From NCBI RefSeq assembly GCF_021603585.1, contig NZ_BQHI01000025.1:1-64000 (forward strand): a stretch of DNA of 64,000 bases, written 5' to 3'. A model generated the notes under the pieces. That model ran no database searches. It was not told where the DNA came from and saw nothing but the letters and a program-made list of their open reading frames with translations. The stretch comes from Pseudomonas sputi (GTDB taxonomy: Bacteria > Pseudomonadota > Gammaproteobacteria > Pseudomonadales > Pseudomonadaceae). A program made the translations under genes and the position numbers. Numbering within the stretch: position 1 is the stretch's first letter; each line of letters opens with the position of its first letter. Positions 28,219 through 38,385 of the stretch are shown here, one piece after another.

Positions 28219-28231
28219 GCCTTAGCTTCAA

Positions 28232-28291
28232 GATCGTTCCCACGCGGATCAACCCACACTGATCGTTCCCACGCTCTGCGTGGGAACGATC
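28232..28291. repeat. One half-copy and one full copy of the GATCGTTCCCACGC palindrome
   Basis: A single arm GATCGTTCCCACGC is at 28232-28245. A complete 14-bp inverted repeat with a TCT spacer is at 28261-28291. They lie between convergent uraA and hemH and are related to the element at 18138-18176. The full copy can act as a terminator hairpin, and the half-copy looks like a decayed unit. Confidence 0.75.
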
Positions 28292-28315
28292 AAAGCCAGC
28301 CTGCTGGCGACGCTT

Positions 28316-29341
28316 TCAGAGGGCCAACGGCGCCCGTTCACAAAGCGTTGCCAACGCCTTCGCCCATTGCGGGTCGTCATTCAGGCACGGCACCAGCACC
28401 AGCTCTTCGCCCCCCGCCTCGCGGAACTGTTCCTTGCCGCGATCGCCGATCTCTTCCAGCGTCTCGATGCAATCGGCAACAAACGCCGGGCACATCACCA
28501 GAATCTTCTTCACGCCGCTGTTGGCCAGCTCGTCCAGCCGCGCTTCAGTGTAGGGCTCGATCCATTTCGCCCGGCCCAGACGCGATTGAAACGACACCGA
28601 CCACTTGCCGTCCGCCAGCCCCATGCGCTCAGCGAACAACGCCGCGGTGCGCAGGCATTGGGCGCGATAACAGGTGGCCAGGACGGCAGCCGAAGCGTTC
28701 CTGCAGCAATCTTCATTCTTGAAGCAATGATTGCCGGTCGGGTCGAGCTTGGTCAGGTGCCGCTCGGGCAAACCATGGAAGCTCAGCAACAGGTGATCGT
28801 AATCCTGCTGCAAGTGCGGCTTGGCGCTCGCCACCAGAGCGTCGAGGTACTCCGGCTGATCGTAGAACGGCTGCAACACCGACAGTTGCACATTGAGTTT
28901 CTTTTCGCGTACCACCCGCTTGGCTTCTTCAATCACCGTGGTGGTGGTACTGTCGGCGAACTGTGGATAAAGCGGCGCGAGGGTAATGCGTTTGTGCCCC
29001 GCCGCTACCAGCTTCATCAGACTTGTCTCAATCGACGGCTCACCGTAACGCATGGCCAGTTCCACCGGGCCGTGGGTCCACTGCGCCTTCATCTGCTGTT
29101 GCAGGCGACGACTGAGCACCACCAGCGGCGACCCTTCGTCCCACCAGATCGAGGCGTAGGCATGGGCCGACTGCTCCGGGCGCTTGATCAGGATCAGCGA
29201 CACCAGCAGACGCCGCAGCGGCCACGGCAGGTCGATCACGTACGGGTCCATCAGGAATTGATTGAGATAGCGGCGCACGTCGGCCACCGAAGTGGAGGCC
29301 GGCGAGCCCAGGTTGACCAGAAGCAAGGCGTGATCGGTCAT
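28316..29341 (-). CDS. hemH: Ferrochelatase
   Basis: The 341-residue enzyme inserts Fe2+ into protoporphyrin IX, the last step of protoheme synthesis. Characteristic parts are [11 protein letters not shown] at the N-terminus, the active-site region [13 protein letters not shown] with the catalytic histidine, [11 protein letters not shown], and [17 protein letters not shown] with the catalytic glutamate. Several cysteines are present, but I cannot tell whether they ligate an iron-sulphur cluster. The TIGR01777 gene is 13 bp upstream on the same strand, suggesting one transcript. Convergent with uraA. Confidence 0.93.
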   Translation of the reverse strand: MTDHALLLVNLGSPASTSVADVRRYLNQFLMDPYVIDLPWPLRRLLVSLILIKRPEQSAHAYASIWWDEGSPLVVLSRRLQQQMKAQWTHGPVELAMRYGEPSIETSLMKLVAAGHKRITLAPLYPQFADSTTTTVIEEAKRVVREKKLNVQLSVLQPFYDQPEYLDALVASAKPHLQQDYDHLLLSFHGLPERHLTKLDPTGNHCFKNEDCCRNASAAVLATCYRAQCLRTAALFAERMGLADGKWSVSFQSRLGRAKWIEPYTEARLDELANSGVKKILVMCPAFVADCIETLEEIGDRGKEQFREAGGEELVLVPCLNDDPQWAKALATLCERAPLAL

Positions 29342-29354
29342 GCAACGTCCTATT

Positions 29355-30257
29355 TCAGAGGCGGCTGGACAGATCGTCCAGGGCCGCGCGTAAATCCGTG
29401 AACCGGAAAGTGAATCCCGCTTCCAGCAAGCGTTTGGGCGTGGCCCGTTGGCCTCCCAGCAACAGCAATGACATCTCGCCGAGCCCGACCTTCAAGGCGA
29501 GGGCCGGCATCGGCATGAACGCCGGGCGGTGCAACACGCTGCCCAGCGTCCTGGCGAATTCGCGATTGCGCACCGGTTTCGGCGCGCACGCATTATAAGG
29601 ACCGCTCGCCTGATTGCGGTGCAGAAGAAAATCAATCAGGGCGATTTGGTCATCGATATGAATCCACGGCATCCACTGCCGACCGTTGCCCAAAGGCCCG
29701 CCCAGCCCGAGCTTGAACGGCAGCAGCAGGCGCGACAAAAAGCCGCCCTCGGCCGACAGCACCAGGCCGGTGCGCACCAGCACCACGCGAATGTCCATCG
29801 CTTCGGCGCGTTGCGCGGTTTCCTCCCAGGCGATGCACAACTGGCTGGCGAAATCGTCAATCACCGGCGGCGAGTCCTCGGTCAACTCACGTTCGCCGCC
29901 GTCACCGTACCAACCCACGGCCGAGCCCGAGATCAGCAGCGACGGTTTCTGCCCGCGCTTTTCCAGCCATGCCAGCAGCGATTCGGTCAGTGTGATCCGG
30001 CTGCTCCACAACAGCGCCTTGCGCCGATGGGTCCACGGCCGGTCGGCAATCGGCGCACCGGCCAGGTTGACGATCACGTCGACCGGTTCGTCGCCAAGGT
30101 CCTCCAGACGCGCGACGCCACGCACCTGGGCGCCACAGATTTGCGCAACTTTCTCCAGACGGCGGCTCCAGACCGTCAGGCGATGCCCTTGTCCGGACCA
30201 GTACCGGCAAAGCTGACGTCCGATCAACCCAGTACCGCCGGTCAGCAATATGTGCAT
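29355..30257 (-). CDS. TIGR01777-family (YfcH-like) NAD-dependent epimerase/oxidoreductase
   Basis: The 300-residue protein has an N-terminal Rossmann motif [18 protein letters not shown] and a following [18 protein letters not shown] block. Its [22 protein letters not shown] segment defines the YfcH/SULA family of atypical short-chain dehydrogenases. Near its end, [26 protein letters not shown] is the family tail domain. In pseudomonads it lies between hemH and the renalase/phr genes. Function is unresolved. It is divergent from the light-response genes and shares the intergenic region with their operator. Confidence 0.88.
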   Translation of the reverse strand: MHILLTGGTGLIGRQLCRYWSGQGHRLTVWSRRLEKVAQICGAQVRGVARLEDLGDEPVDVIVNLAGAPIADRPWTHRRKALLWSSRITLTESLLAWLEKRGQKPSLLISGSAVGWYGDGGERELTEDSPPVIDDFASQLCIAWEETAQRAEAMDIRVVLVRTGLVLSAEGGFLSRLLLPFKLGLGGPLGNGRQWMPWIHIDDQIALIDFLLHRNQASGPYNACAPKPVRNREFARTLGSVLHRPAFMPMPALALKVGLGEMSLLLLGGQRATPKRLLEAGFTFRFTDLRAALDDLSSRL

Positions 30258-30383
30258 GACTTCTTCCTCGCGTGGCGTTTTACCCCGATCACTAGTCTAT
30301 TTTTATAAACAGGGATCTTTTCTATCGGGCAGGCTCTATTGTTTAACCATAGGCCAAGCTGTCAGAACCAGAACGCTGGAAGT

Positions 30384-31653
<1,270 letters not shown>

Positions 31654-31669
31654 AAACCTCAAAAAAACT

Positions 31670-31743
31670 TATACAAACAGTTTGACTTGTACACCCATGA
31701 ATCTATGCTGAGAGCATGTTGTACAGATCTATTTGTCTGTACA
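31670..31743 (+). promoter_or_regulatory. Tandem LitR/PplR-type operators and promoter of the phr operon
   Basis: Box 1 is TATACA (31670-31675)-N12-TGTACA (31688-31693). Box 2 is TGTACA (31720-31725)-N12-TGTACA (31738-31743). Both fit T(G/A)TACA-N12-TGTA(C/T)A exactly and begin 50 bp apart. TTGACT (31682-31687) and TATGCT (31704-31709), 16 bases apart, form a plausible sigma-70 promoter whose -35 sits between the half-sites of box 1. Box 2 would cover the start of the transcript. A MerR/LitR regulator is the second gene of the operon, so autoregulation is likely. Confidence 0.85.
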
Positions 31744-31765
31744 GGTTCAGATTCGAGGTTGTTGC

Positions 31766-32728
31766 ATGTCCGACTCATCGACGTCCCTGCCGAAAATCGC
31801 CATCAGCGCCTGCCTGATGGGCGCCGAAGTACGCTACAACGGCGGACACAAGGAATCGCGGCTGTGCAGCCGCACCCTGGCCGAGCATTTTGAATTCGTT
31901 CCCGTCTGTCCTGAAGTCGCGATCGGTCTGGGGATTCCCCGCGAACCGATCCGTCTGGTGGGTGACCCGACCAGGCCCGAGGCGGTCGGCACCGTCAATT
32001 CATCGATCAATGTCACCCAACCGCTGGCGGCCTATGGAGAAAAAATGGCTGCAGAGCTCGATGGCATCTGCGGCTACATCTTCATGCAGCAATCGCCGTC
32101 CTGCGGACTTGAGCGAGTCAAGGTCTACCATGCCAACGGCGCACCGGTGAATGGTGGCGGGCGCGGCATTTACGCCGAGGCGTTCTGTGCACGGCATCCG
32201 GATCTGCCGGTGGAAGAAGCCGGGCGCCTTAATGACCCCGTGCTGCGGGAGAACTTCATCACTCGCGTACTCGCCTACCGCGAATGGCAGCAAGTGCTCA
32301 AGCAAGGCCTGAGCCGCCGCGCGCTCACCGACTTCCACTCGCGCTACAAATACCTGCTGATGGCCCACAACCCGGTGCAATACAAGGCGCTGGGCAATCG
32401 GCTGGGCAACATGGGCCGGACCGACCCGGCCGAGCTGGGCCCGCGCTATTTCAGCGAATTGATGGCGGCGCTGAAAAAATGCGCCACTCGCCGCACCCAC
32501 AGCAATGTCCTGCAACACATCAGTGGTTACCTGAAACAGGCGATCAGCCCCGAAGACAAACAGGAAGTGCAGCACATCATCGGCCAGTACCGACACGGCA
32601 TCGTGCCGCTGGTGGTGCCGCTGACGCTGCTCAAGCATCACTTTCGCCTCCACCCGGATCCCTACATTGCGCAGCAGGTGTACCTGCAACCGCATCCGGA
32701 AAACCTCAGCCTGCGAAACGCCATTTGA
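31766..32728 (+). CDS. rudS: RudS-type tRNA 4-thiouridine desulfidase (DUF523-DUF1722)
   Basis: The 320-residue fusion has an N-terminal DUF523/TudS desulfidase domain (residues 9-150) and a C-terminal DUF1722 domain (about 180-300). The three conserved cysteines of the 4Fe-4S site are visible: Cys16 in SACLMG, Cys48 in VCPEVAIGL and Cys113 in SPSCGLERV. TudS-DUF1722 proteins, including one from P. putida, remove sulphur from 4-thiouridine in tRNA, the UVA-absorbing base that triggers growth arrest. E. coli keeps a DUF1722 gene (ybgA) beside phr. It is the first gene after the tandem operators; its TGA overlaps the ATG of merR. GAGG upstream supports ATG 31766. Confidence 0.88.
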   Translation: MSDSSTSLPKIAISACLMGAEVRYNGGHKESRLCSRTLAEHFEFVPVCPEVAIGLGIPREPIRLVGDPTRPEAVGTVNSSINVTQPLAAYGEKMAAELDGICGYIFMQQSPSCGLERVKVYHANGAPVNGGGRGIYAEAFCARHPDLPVEEAGRLNDPVLRENFITRVLAYREWQQVLKQGLSRRALTDFHSRYKYLLMAHNPVQYKALGNRLGNMGRTDPAELGPRYFSELMAALKKCATRRTHSNVLQHISGYLKQAISPEDKQEVQHIIGQYRHGIVPLVVPLTLLKHHFRLHPDPYIAQQVYLQPHPENLSLRNAI

Positions 32729-33669
32729 TGAACGACTCACCCGATACCAGCGCCCGGGAAGACCTCGGCGCCGACTTCAAGAAAGCCCTCGACGAAGGCT
32801 GGCTGCCAATCCGCGAAGTCGCCCGTCAGACCGGCGTGAACGCCGTCACCCTGCGCGCCTGGGAACGGCGCTATGGGCTGATCGTTCCGCAGCGCACGCC
32901 CAAGGGCCATCGCCTGTACAACGCCGAGCATGTGCAACGTATCCAGAACATCCTTACCTGGCTCAACCGTGGCGTTGCGGTCAGCCAGGTCAAACCGCTG
33001 CTCGACACGGCGCAGGCCTTGAACGAACCGGTGGAGAACGAATGGCATCCCCTGCGCCAGGCCGCCCTGCTCGCGGTCACTGACCTGAACGAGCGCGGCC
33101 TCGACGACAGCATCAACCAGGCGATGGCGCTGTATCCGCCACGCACGCTGTGCGAGCAATTACTGCTGCCGCTGCTGAGCGATCTCGAACAGCGCTGGCA
33201 GGGCCAGTTCGGCGCGCAGATGGAACGTGTGTTCTTTTATGCCTGGTTGCGCAGCAAATTCGGAGCGCGCATCTACCATAACAATCGTCAGTTACGCACC
33301 GCGCCGCTGCTGCTGATCAACCAGTCGGACCTGCCACTGGAGCCGCACGTTTGGCTCTGCGCCTGGCTGATCAGCAGCGCCGATTGCCCGGTGCAGGTGT
33401 TCGACTGGCCGCTGCCGGCCGGCGAGCTGGCATTGGCAACCGATACCCTGCAAGCCCGTGGCGTACTGCTGTATTCCAGCAAAGCCCTGAACCTTGCGCA
33501 GCTGCCGAAACTGTTAAATGGCGTCAGCTGCCCGAAACTGATTGCCGGACCAACGGTGTGCATCCACCACGCCGAGTTGTCCGCAAACACTACCGAACGC
33601 GCTGATCTGCTCCTGGCCGAAGACCCCCTTTCGGCGCATCGGATACTCGTTGAGCGTGGGTTGATTTAA
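32728..33669 (+). CDS. MerR-family regulator of the LitR/CarH (PplR) group
   Basis: The 313-residue protein has an N-terminal MerR DNA-binding domain (residues 25-95). It reads WLPIREVARQTGVNAVTLRAWERRYGLIVPQRTPKGHRLYN in the recognition area. A C-terminal domain is related to the cobalamin-binding module of CarH. The B12 motifs look degenerate: W-x8-ER where CarH has W-x9-EH, and EPHVWL in place of DxHxxG. This suggests a class II, B12-independent light regulator like P. putida PplR proteins, which act with LOV photoreceptors. No LOV gene is in the window. It probably binds the boxes at 30384 and 31670-31743. Overlapping starts and stops on both sides show operon membership. Confidence 0.87.
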   Translation: MNDSPDTSAREDLGADFKKALDEGWLPIREVARQTGVNAVTLRAWERRYGLIVPQRTPKGHRLYNAEHVQRIQNILTWLNRGVAVSQVKPLLDTAQALNEPVENEWHPLRQAALLAVTDLNERGLDDSINQAMALYPPRTLCEQLLLPLLSDLEQRWQGQFGAQMERVFFYAWLRSKFGARIYHNNRQLRTAPLLLINQSDLPLEPHVWLCAWLISSADCPVQVFDWPLPAGELALATDTLQARGVLLYSSKALNLAQLPKLLNGVSCPKLIAGPTVCIHHAELSANTTERADLLLAEDPLSAHRILVERGLI

Positions 33670-33689
33670 TGATTCAGACAGAGACCGAC

Positions 33690-35135
33690 ATGCAATTGAT
33701 CTGGCTGCGCAGCGACCTGCGCCAACATGACAACACCGCCCTGGCGGCCGCCGCCGAGCGTGGCCCGACCGTGGCCGTGTACCTGTTGAGCCCAGAGCAA
33801 TGGCAGCAACACGACGACGCACCGTGCAAGATCGATTTCTGGCTGCGCAATCTGCGTGAGCTGAGCAAAAGCCTCGGCGAACTGAATATCCCGCTCCTGC
33901 TCCGCACCGCGCCTCACTGGGATCAGGCACCTGCGGTACTGCTCGAACTGTGTCGGCAACTGAAGATCGAGGCCGTGCACGTCAACGAGGAATACGGCAT
34001 CAACGAAAGCCGTCGCGATGCGGCAGTCGCCGAGGCCCTGCAAGCCGACGGCATCACCTTCCACAGCTACCTCGACCAATTGCTGTTCAAGCCCGGCAGC
34101 GTGCTGACCCGGACCGGCACTTACTTTCAGGTGTTCAGCCAGTTCCGCAAAGTCTGCTACGAACGCCTGCACCGCTCGATGCCTTCGCTGAAAAAGGCCC
34201 CGGGCAAACAGTCGGCACTGAACATCACCAGCGACCCTGTTCCAGCAGCCATCGAAGGTTTCCCGACACCCGGCGAATCCCTGCGCGCACTGTGGCCCGC
34301 CGGTGAAACCGAAGCCCGACGCCGTCTCGACACGTTCGCCGATGCACAGATCGACTACTACAAGAGCGAACGCGACTTCCCGGCCAAACCCGGCACCAGT
34401 CAGCTCTCGGCCTACCTGGCCGCCGGTGTGATCTCGCCGCGCCAATGCCTGCACGCCGCCCTGCAAAGTAATCAGGGCGAATTCGAAAGCGGCAAGGTCG
34501 GGGCCGTCACCTGGATCAACGAACTACTGTGGCGCGAGTTCTACAAACATATCCTCGTCGGTTATCCACGGGTTTCACGCCATCGCGCATTCCGTCCGGA
34601 AACCGAAGCCCTGGCCTGGCGCGATGCCCCGGACGATCTGGCCGCCTGGCAGGAGGCCCGCACCGGGTTGCCGATCATCGATGCGGCCATGCGCCAACTG
34701 CTGGAAACCGGCTGGATGCACAACCGCCTGCGCATGGTGGTGGCGATGTTTCTGACCAAGAACCTGTTGATCGACTGGCGCGAAGGCGAGCGTTTTTTCA
34801 TGCGCCACCTGATCGACGGCGACCTGGCCGCCAACAACGGCGGCTGGCAGTGGAGTTCCTCGACCGGCACCGATTCGGCGCCGTACTTCCGGATCTTCAA
34901 CCCGCTCAGCCAGTCGGAAAAATTCGACAGCGAAGGCCTGTTCATCAAGCACTGGCTGCCGCAACTGACCGGGCTGAACAAGAAAGACGTGCACAACCCG
35001 GCCAATGCCGGCGGGCTGTTCGGCGTGGCGGACTATCCGTCGCCGATCGTCAATTTGAGCGCGTCACGGGAGCGAGCGCTGGCAGCGTTCAAGAATCTGC
35101 CGTCGCGGTCGTCTCAAGGAGAGAGCGATGAGTGA
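33690..35135 (+). CDS. phrB: Deoxyribodipyrimidine photolyase (class I CPD)
   Basis: The 481-residue enzyme uses blue light and FADH- to split cyclobutane pyrimidine dimers. The N-terminal antenna domain begins LIWLRSDLRQHDNTAL. The FAD domain contains WINELLWREFYKHIL, GLPIIDAAMRQLLETGWMHNRLRMV and the signature GGWQWSSSTGTDSAPYFRIF (NNGGWQW to IFNP). Tryptophans of the electron-transfer chain are present. ATG 33690 matches the family start; an ATG at 33669 overlaps the merR stop and could be used through coupling. It overlaps the next gene by 8 bp. Confidence 0.95.
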   Translation: MQLIWLRSDLRQHDNTALAAAAERGPTVAVYLLSPEQWQQHDDAPCKIDFWLRNLRELSKSLGELNIPLLLRTAPHWDQAPAVLLELCRQLKIEAVHVNEEYGINESRRDAAVAEALQADGITFHSYLDQLLFKPGSVLTRTGTYFQVFSQFRKVCYERLHRSMPSLKKAPGKQSALNITSDPVPAAIEGFPTPGESLRALWPAGETEARRRLDTFADAQIDYYKSERDFPAKPGTSQLSAYLAAGVISPRQCLHAALQSNQGEFESGKVGAVTWINELLWREFYKHILVGYPRVSRHRAFRPETEALAWRDAPDDLAAWQEARTGLPIIDAAMRQLLETGWMHNRLRMVVAMFLTKNLLIDWREGERFFMRHLIDGDLAANNGGWQWSSSTGTDSAPYFRIFNPLSQSEKFDSEGLFIKHWLPQLTGLNKKDVHNPANAGGLFGVADYPSPIVNLSASRERALAAFKNLPSRSSQGESDE

Positions 35136-35550
35136 ATTTCTGCGCAGTTTCGCCCAGCGGTTCGCACAGTTGGATAAAGACAACTTGCGTAACCTCGACG
35201 AACTGTACAGCGCAGACATTCATTTCACCGATCCGTTGCACGAAGTCCAGGGGCTGGCGCAACTACGCAGTTACTTCAGCGAGTTGTACGCCAACGTCAA
35301 CGAACTGCGCTTCGATTTCCACGGTTTCGACCAGATCGGCGAAGGCGAAGGCTATTTGCGTTGGGTCATGAGCTACCGCCACCCGCGACTGGCCGGCGGA
35401 CAACTGATCCGCGTCGTCGGCTGCTCGCACCTGCTCTGGCGCGACAAGGTTTACCGCCACCGGGATTACTTCGATGCCGGGGCACTGCTCTATGAACATT
35501 TACCCGTATTGGGCCGGGTGATCGCCTGGCTGAAAAGGAGATTGGGATGA
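35128..35550 (+). CDS. SnoaL/NTF2-like protein
   Basis: The 140-residue protein has the NTF2/SnoaL cone fold pattern: an N-terminal helix, DNLRNLDELYSADIHFTDPLHEVQG, then YFSELYANVNELRFDFHGFDQ and strands ending RGRDYFDAGALLYEHL-like (here HRDYFDAGALLYEHLP). Such folds hold a hydrophobic pocket and may be an isomerase, dehydratase or lipid-binding protein. It overlaps phrB and the SDR gene and belongs to a set (SnoaL, SDR, FAD oxidoreductase, DUF1365, CFA synthase-like, DUF2878) found together in many bacteria exposed to light or singlet oxygen. Function unknown. Confidence 0.82.
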   Translation: MSEFLRSFAQRFAQLDKDNLRNLDELYSADIHFTDPLHEVQGLAQLRSYFSELYANVNELRFDFHGFDQIGEGEGYLRWVMSYRHPRLAGGQLIRVVGCSHLLWRDKVYRHRDYFDAGALLYEHLPVLGRVIAWLKRRLG

Positions 35551-36329
35551 GTCGTACAGCTCCACGTCGTTACTGGTTGACCGGTGCCAGCAGTGGTATC
35601 GGCGCGGCACTCGCAGAAGAAATTCTCAAAAGCGGTGCACAGCTGGCGGTCAGTTCCCGCCAGGTCGCGCCGCTCAAAGTGTTGTCACAACGCTATCCGG
35701 GCCAGGTACTGGTCGTGCCGGGAGACTTGACCAACAGCCAGACCGTCCGGGAAATCGGCGAGAAGATCGCAATGGAATGGGGGGCGCTGGACACGGTGAT
35801 CCTCAACGCCGGCACCTGCGAGTACGTCGATGCCCGGCAGTTCGACGCCTCGATCATCGAGCACGTGGTGCGCACCAACCTGCTCGCCAGCAGCTACTGC
35901 ATCGAAGCCGCCCTGCCCTTGCTGCGCAAAGGTACGGCACCGTTTCTGGTGGGGATGGCCAGCTCCGTCACCTATGTTCCGCTGCCCCGCGCCGAAGCCT
36001 ACGGCGCATCCAAGGCCGGGCTGCGTTATCTGTTCGAATCGCTGCGCATCGATCTGGCCGACGAAGGCATTGACGTTACCGTCATCAGCCCCGGTTTCGT
36101 CGACACACCGCTGACCGCCAAGAATGATTTCCCGATGCCGCTCAGCTGGCCTGTGGATAAAGCCGCGCGGCATATTTTCGCCAAACTTGAGGACCGGCCG
36201 CTGGAGATCGCTTTCCCGGCACTGTTCATGGCGGTCCTGTGGCCCCTGTCGAAAATGCCTGCGCGGGTACAACTGGCCATTGGCAAACGCATGGTGCGCA
36301 GCAACCCGCCGCTCAGGGATGCAACATGA
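35547..36329 (+). CDS. Short-chain dehydrogenase/reductase
   Basis: The 260-residue classical SDR starts with the cofactor motif WLTGASSGIGAALAEEIL. It has the NAG block VILNAGTCEYV and the catalytic Ser-Tyr-Lys: serine in GMASSVTYVP, tyrosine and lysine in YGASKAGLRYLFES. The C-terminus has a hydrophobic segment (ALFMAVLWPLSKMP) that may contact the membrane, in line with a lipid substrate. ATG at 35547 overlaps the SnoaL stop by four bases, and its own TGA overlaps the next ATG. The lipid-modifying role is inferred from neighbours. Confidence 0.88.
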   Translation: MSRTAPRRYWLTGASSGIGAALAEEILKSGAQLAVSSRQVAPLKVLSQRYPGQVLVVPGDLTNSQTVREIGEKIAMEWGALDTVILNAGTCEYVDARQFDASIIEHVVRTNLLASSYCIEAALPLLRKGTAPFLVGMASSVTYVPLPRAEAYGASKAGLRYLFESLRIDLADEGIDVTVISPGFVDTPLTAKNDFPMPLSWPVDKAARHIFAKLEDRPLEIAFPALFMAVLWPLSKMPARVQLAIGKRMVRSNPPLRDAT

Positions 36330-37573
36330 AAATCGCCATCGTCGGCAGCGGCATCGCCGGTCTGAGCTGCGCGTATCTGCTCGCTCGCCGACACGAAATC
36401 ACCGTGTTCGAAGCCGACGCCCGGGTCGGCGGCCATACGCACACCGTGCCGGTGACCGTGGACGGGCGCGAGTACGCGGTGGACACCGGGTTCATCGTGT
36501 TCAACGACTGGACGTACCCGAACTTCATTCGCTTGCTCGGTCAGTTGGGTGTGGCCTTCAAGCCCACCGAGATGAGTTTTTCGGTCAACGATCCGGACAC
36601 CGGCCTGGAATACAACGGCAACAACCTTAACAGCCTGTTCGCCCAGCGCAGCAATCTGCTGTCACCTGGATTCTGGGGCATGTTGCGCGACATCCTGCGG
36701 TTCAATAAAGAAGCCCGGCGCGACCTTGCCGAGCAGCGGATCGGCACCGACACCACCCTTGACGATTACCTCAAGGCCGGCGGGTACGGCGAGCGTTTCA
36801 TCCTGCATTACATCGTGCCGATGGGCGCGGCGATCTGGTCGATGCCGATGGCCGAGATGCTCAATTTTCCGTTGCAGTTCTTCGTGCGCTTTTTTGAGAA
36901 TCACGGATTGCTGTCGGTCAGCAATCGGCCGCAGTGGCAGGTGATCGAGGGCGGTTCCAGTGCCTACATCACGCCGCTGGTCGAGTCGTTCAAGGAACGC
37001 ATCCGCCTGAACTGCCCGGTGGGCCGGATCGATCGCGACGAGCACGGCGTGGTCATCCACAGCCCGGCCGGCATCGAGCGTTTCGACAAAGTGGTGCTGG
37101 CCTGTCACAGCGATCAAGCGTTGCGACTGCTGGGAGATCCTGACGATAAAGAACGGGAAATCCTCGGCGCCCTGCCCTACGCCGACAACGAAGTGGTGCT
37201 GCACACCGATACCCGCCTGCTGCCCACACGCAAACGGGCCTGGGCCAGCTGGAATTATCGCCTCGGCGGAACGGGCCTTACCCAGGCAGCCGTGACCTAC
37301 GACATGAACATTTTGCAAGGCATTCAGAGCGACACCACGTTCTGCGTCAGCCTCAACCAGAGCGCAGGCATCACACCATCCAAAGTCCTGGCGCGCTTCA
37401 CCTATGCCCACCCGCAATTCAGCCTCGCGGCCGTGGCGGCGCAGCAGCGCTGGGCTGAAATCGACGGCGCGCAACACACGCATTATTGCGGCGCCTATTG
37501 GGCCAACGGTTTTCATGAGGACGGCGTAGTCAGCGCCCTGCGCGTGGCCGCAGCCTTCGGAGAAAGCCTGTGA
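36326..37573 (+). CDS. FAD/NAD(P)-dependent amine-oxidase-like oxidoreductase (UfaD-like?)
   Basis: The 415-residue flavoprotein begins with the dinucleotide fold KIAIVGSGIAGLSCAYLLARRH and the linked EADARVGGHTHTV segment of the flavin amine oxidase/desaturase family. DTGFIVFNDWTYPNFIRLL follows; the C-terminus has YCGAYWANGFHEDGVVSALRVA. Homologues next to CFA synthase and DUF1365 genes act on unsaturated or methylated acyl chains. In alpha-proteobacteria such a flavoprotein (UfaD) takes part in furan fatty acid synthesis. That assignment is inference here. ATG 36326 lies in a four-base overlap with the SDR stop, and GTG of the next gene overlaps its stop. Confidence 0.82.
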   Translation: MKIAIVGSGIAGLSCAYLLARRHEITVFEADARVGGHTHTVPVTVDGREYAVDTGFIVFNDWTYPNFIRLLGQLGVAFKPTEMSFSVNDPDTGLEYNGNNLNSLFAQRSNLLSPGFWGMLRDILRFNKEARRDLAEQRIGTDTTLDDYLKAGGYGERFILHYIVPMGAAIWSMPMAEMLNFPLQFFVRFFENHGLLSVSNRPQWQVIEGGSSAYITPLVESFKERIRLNCPVGRIDRDEHGVVIHSPAGIERFDKVVLACHSDQALRLLGDPDDKEREILGALPYADNEVVLHTDTRLLPTRKRAWASWNYRLGGTGLTQAAVTYDMNILQGIQSDTTFCVSLNQSAGITPSKVLARFTYAHPQFSLAAVAAQQRWAEIDGAQHTHYCGAYWANGFHEDGVVSALRVAAAFGESL

Positions 37574-38385
37574 ACAGCGCGCTCTACAGTGGCTGGATTG
37601 CCCATCGGCGATTCGCACCGCGCCGTCATCAATTCCGTTACCGGATCGGCATGCTGTATCTGGATCTGGCTGAACAGGAAGCGGTGCTGGGCCTGTCCCG
37701 ACTGGCGGGTACCAGCCGCTTTGCGCCGTTTTCATTTCGCGAAACCGACTACCTGAAAACCTTCACCGGCCGGGGTGTACGCCTGAGCGATGCGGTGCGG
37801 CAACGGGTGGGCGAAGCCCTGGGCCGCGCACCGCAAGGCTCGATCTGCCTGCTGACCCAGCCGCGCAGTTGGGGCCTGTCGTTCAACCCGGTAAGTTTTT
37901 TCTATTGCCACGAGGCCGACGGCCAACTGGCGGCGATTCTCTGCGAAGTCAGCAACACGCCGTGGCGCGAGCGTTATCACTACGTGCTGCCGGCCCGAGC
38001 GCCGACCCATTTGCAGGACTTTCACCAGCACTTTGCCGTGGCCAAGGCCTTTCATGTGTCGCCGTTCCTGCCGCCGGATCTGGAATACCGCATGAGCTTC
38101 AGCCCCGCCGCGCAGCACCTGGGCGTACACATGGCCGACTGGCAGGGCGAGCAGAAACTGTTCGACGCCACCCTCGACCTGCGACGCGAACCCCTTGATC
38201 GAAGCCACTTGCACCGACACCTGTGGCGCTTTCCCTGGATGACTGCCAAGACCGCGCTGGCGATCTATTGGCAGGCGCTGCGCCTGTTGCTCAAGCGCAC
38301 TCCGGTGTATGACCACCAGCGCACCGACGACCTTTTTCGAACCGCCACCGTACCGACCGAGGAACGCCACCATGAAATCCACTAG
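37570..38385 (+). CDS. DUF1365 domain-containing protein
   Basis: The 271-residue protein starts at GTG 37570, overlapping the preceding stop. Signatures are SGWIAHRRFAPRRHQFRYRIGMLYLDL, LLTQPRSWGLSFNPVSFFYCH and VAKAFHVSPFLPPDLEYRMSF. This is DUF1365, almost always encoded between an FAD oxidoreductase and a CFA synthase-like gene. It is soluble or peripheral, with no signal peptide. The histidine- and tyrosine-rich core suggests an enzyme or metal site, but no reaction has been proven to my knowledge. It overlaps the next gene by 14 bp. Confidence 0.88.
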   Translation: MNSALYSGWIAHRRFAPRRHQFRYRIGMLYLDLAEQEAVLGLSRLAGTSRFAPFSFRETDYLKTFTGRGVRLSDAVRQRVGEALGRAPQGSICLLTQPRSWGLSFNPVSFFYCHEADGQLAAILCEVSNTPWRERYHYVLPARAPTHLQDFHQHFAVAKAFHVSPFLPPDLEYRMSFSPAAQHLGVHMADWQGEQKLFDATLDLRREPLDRSHLHRHLWRFPWMTAKTALAIYWQALRLLLKRTPVYDHQRTDDLFRTATVPTEERHHEIH

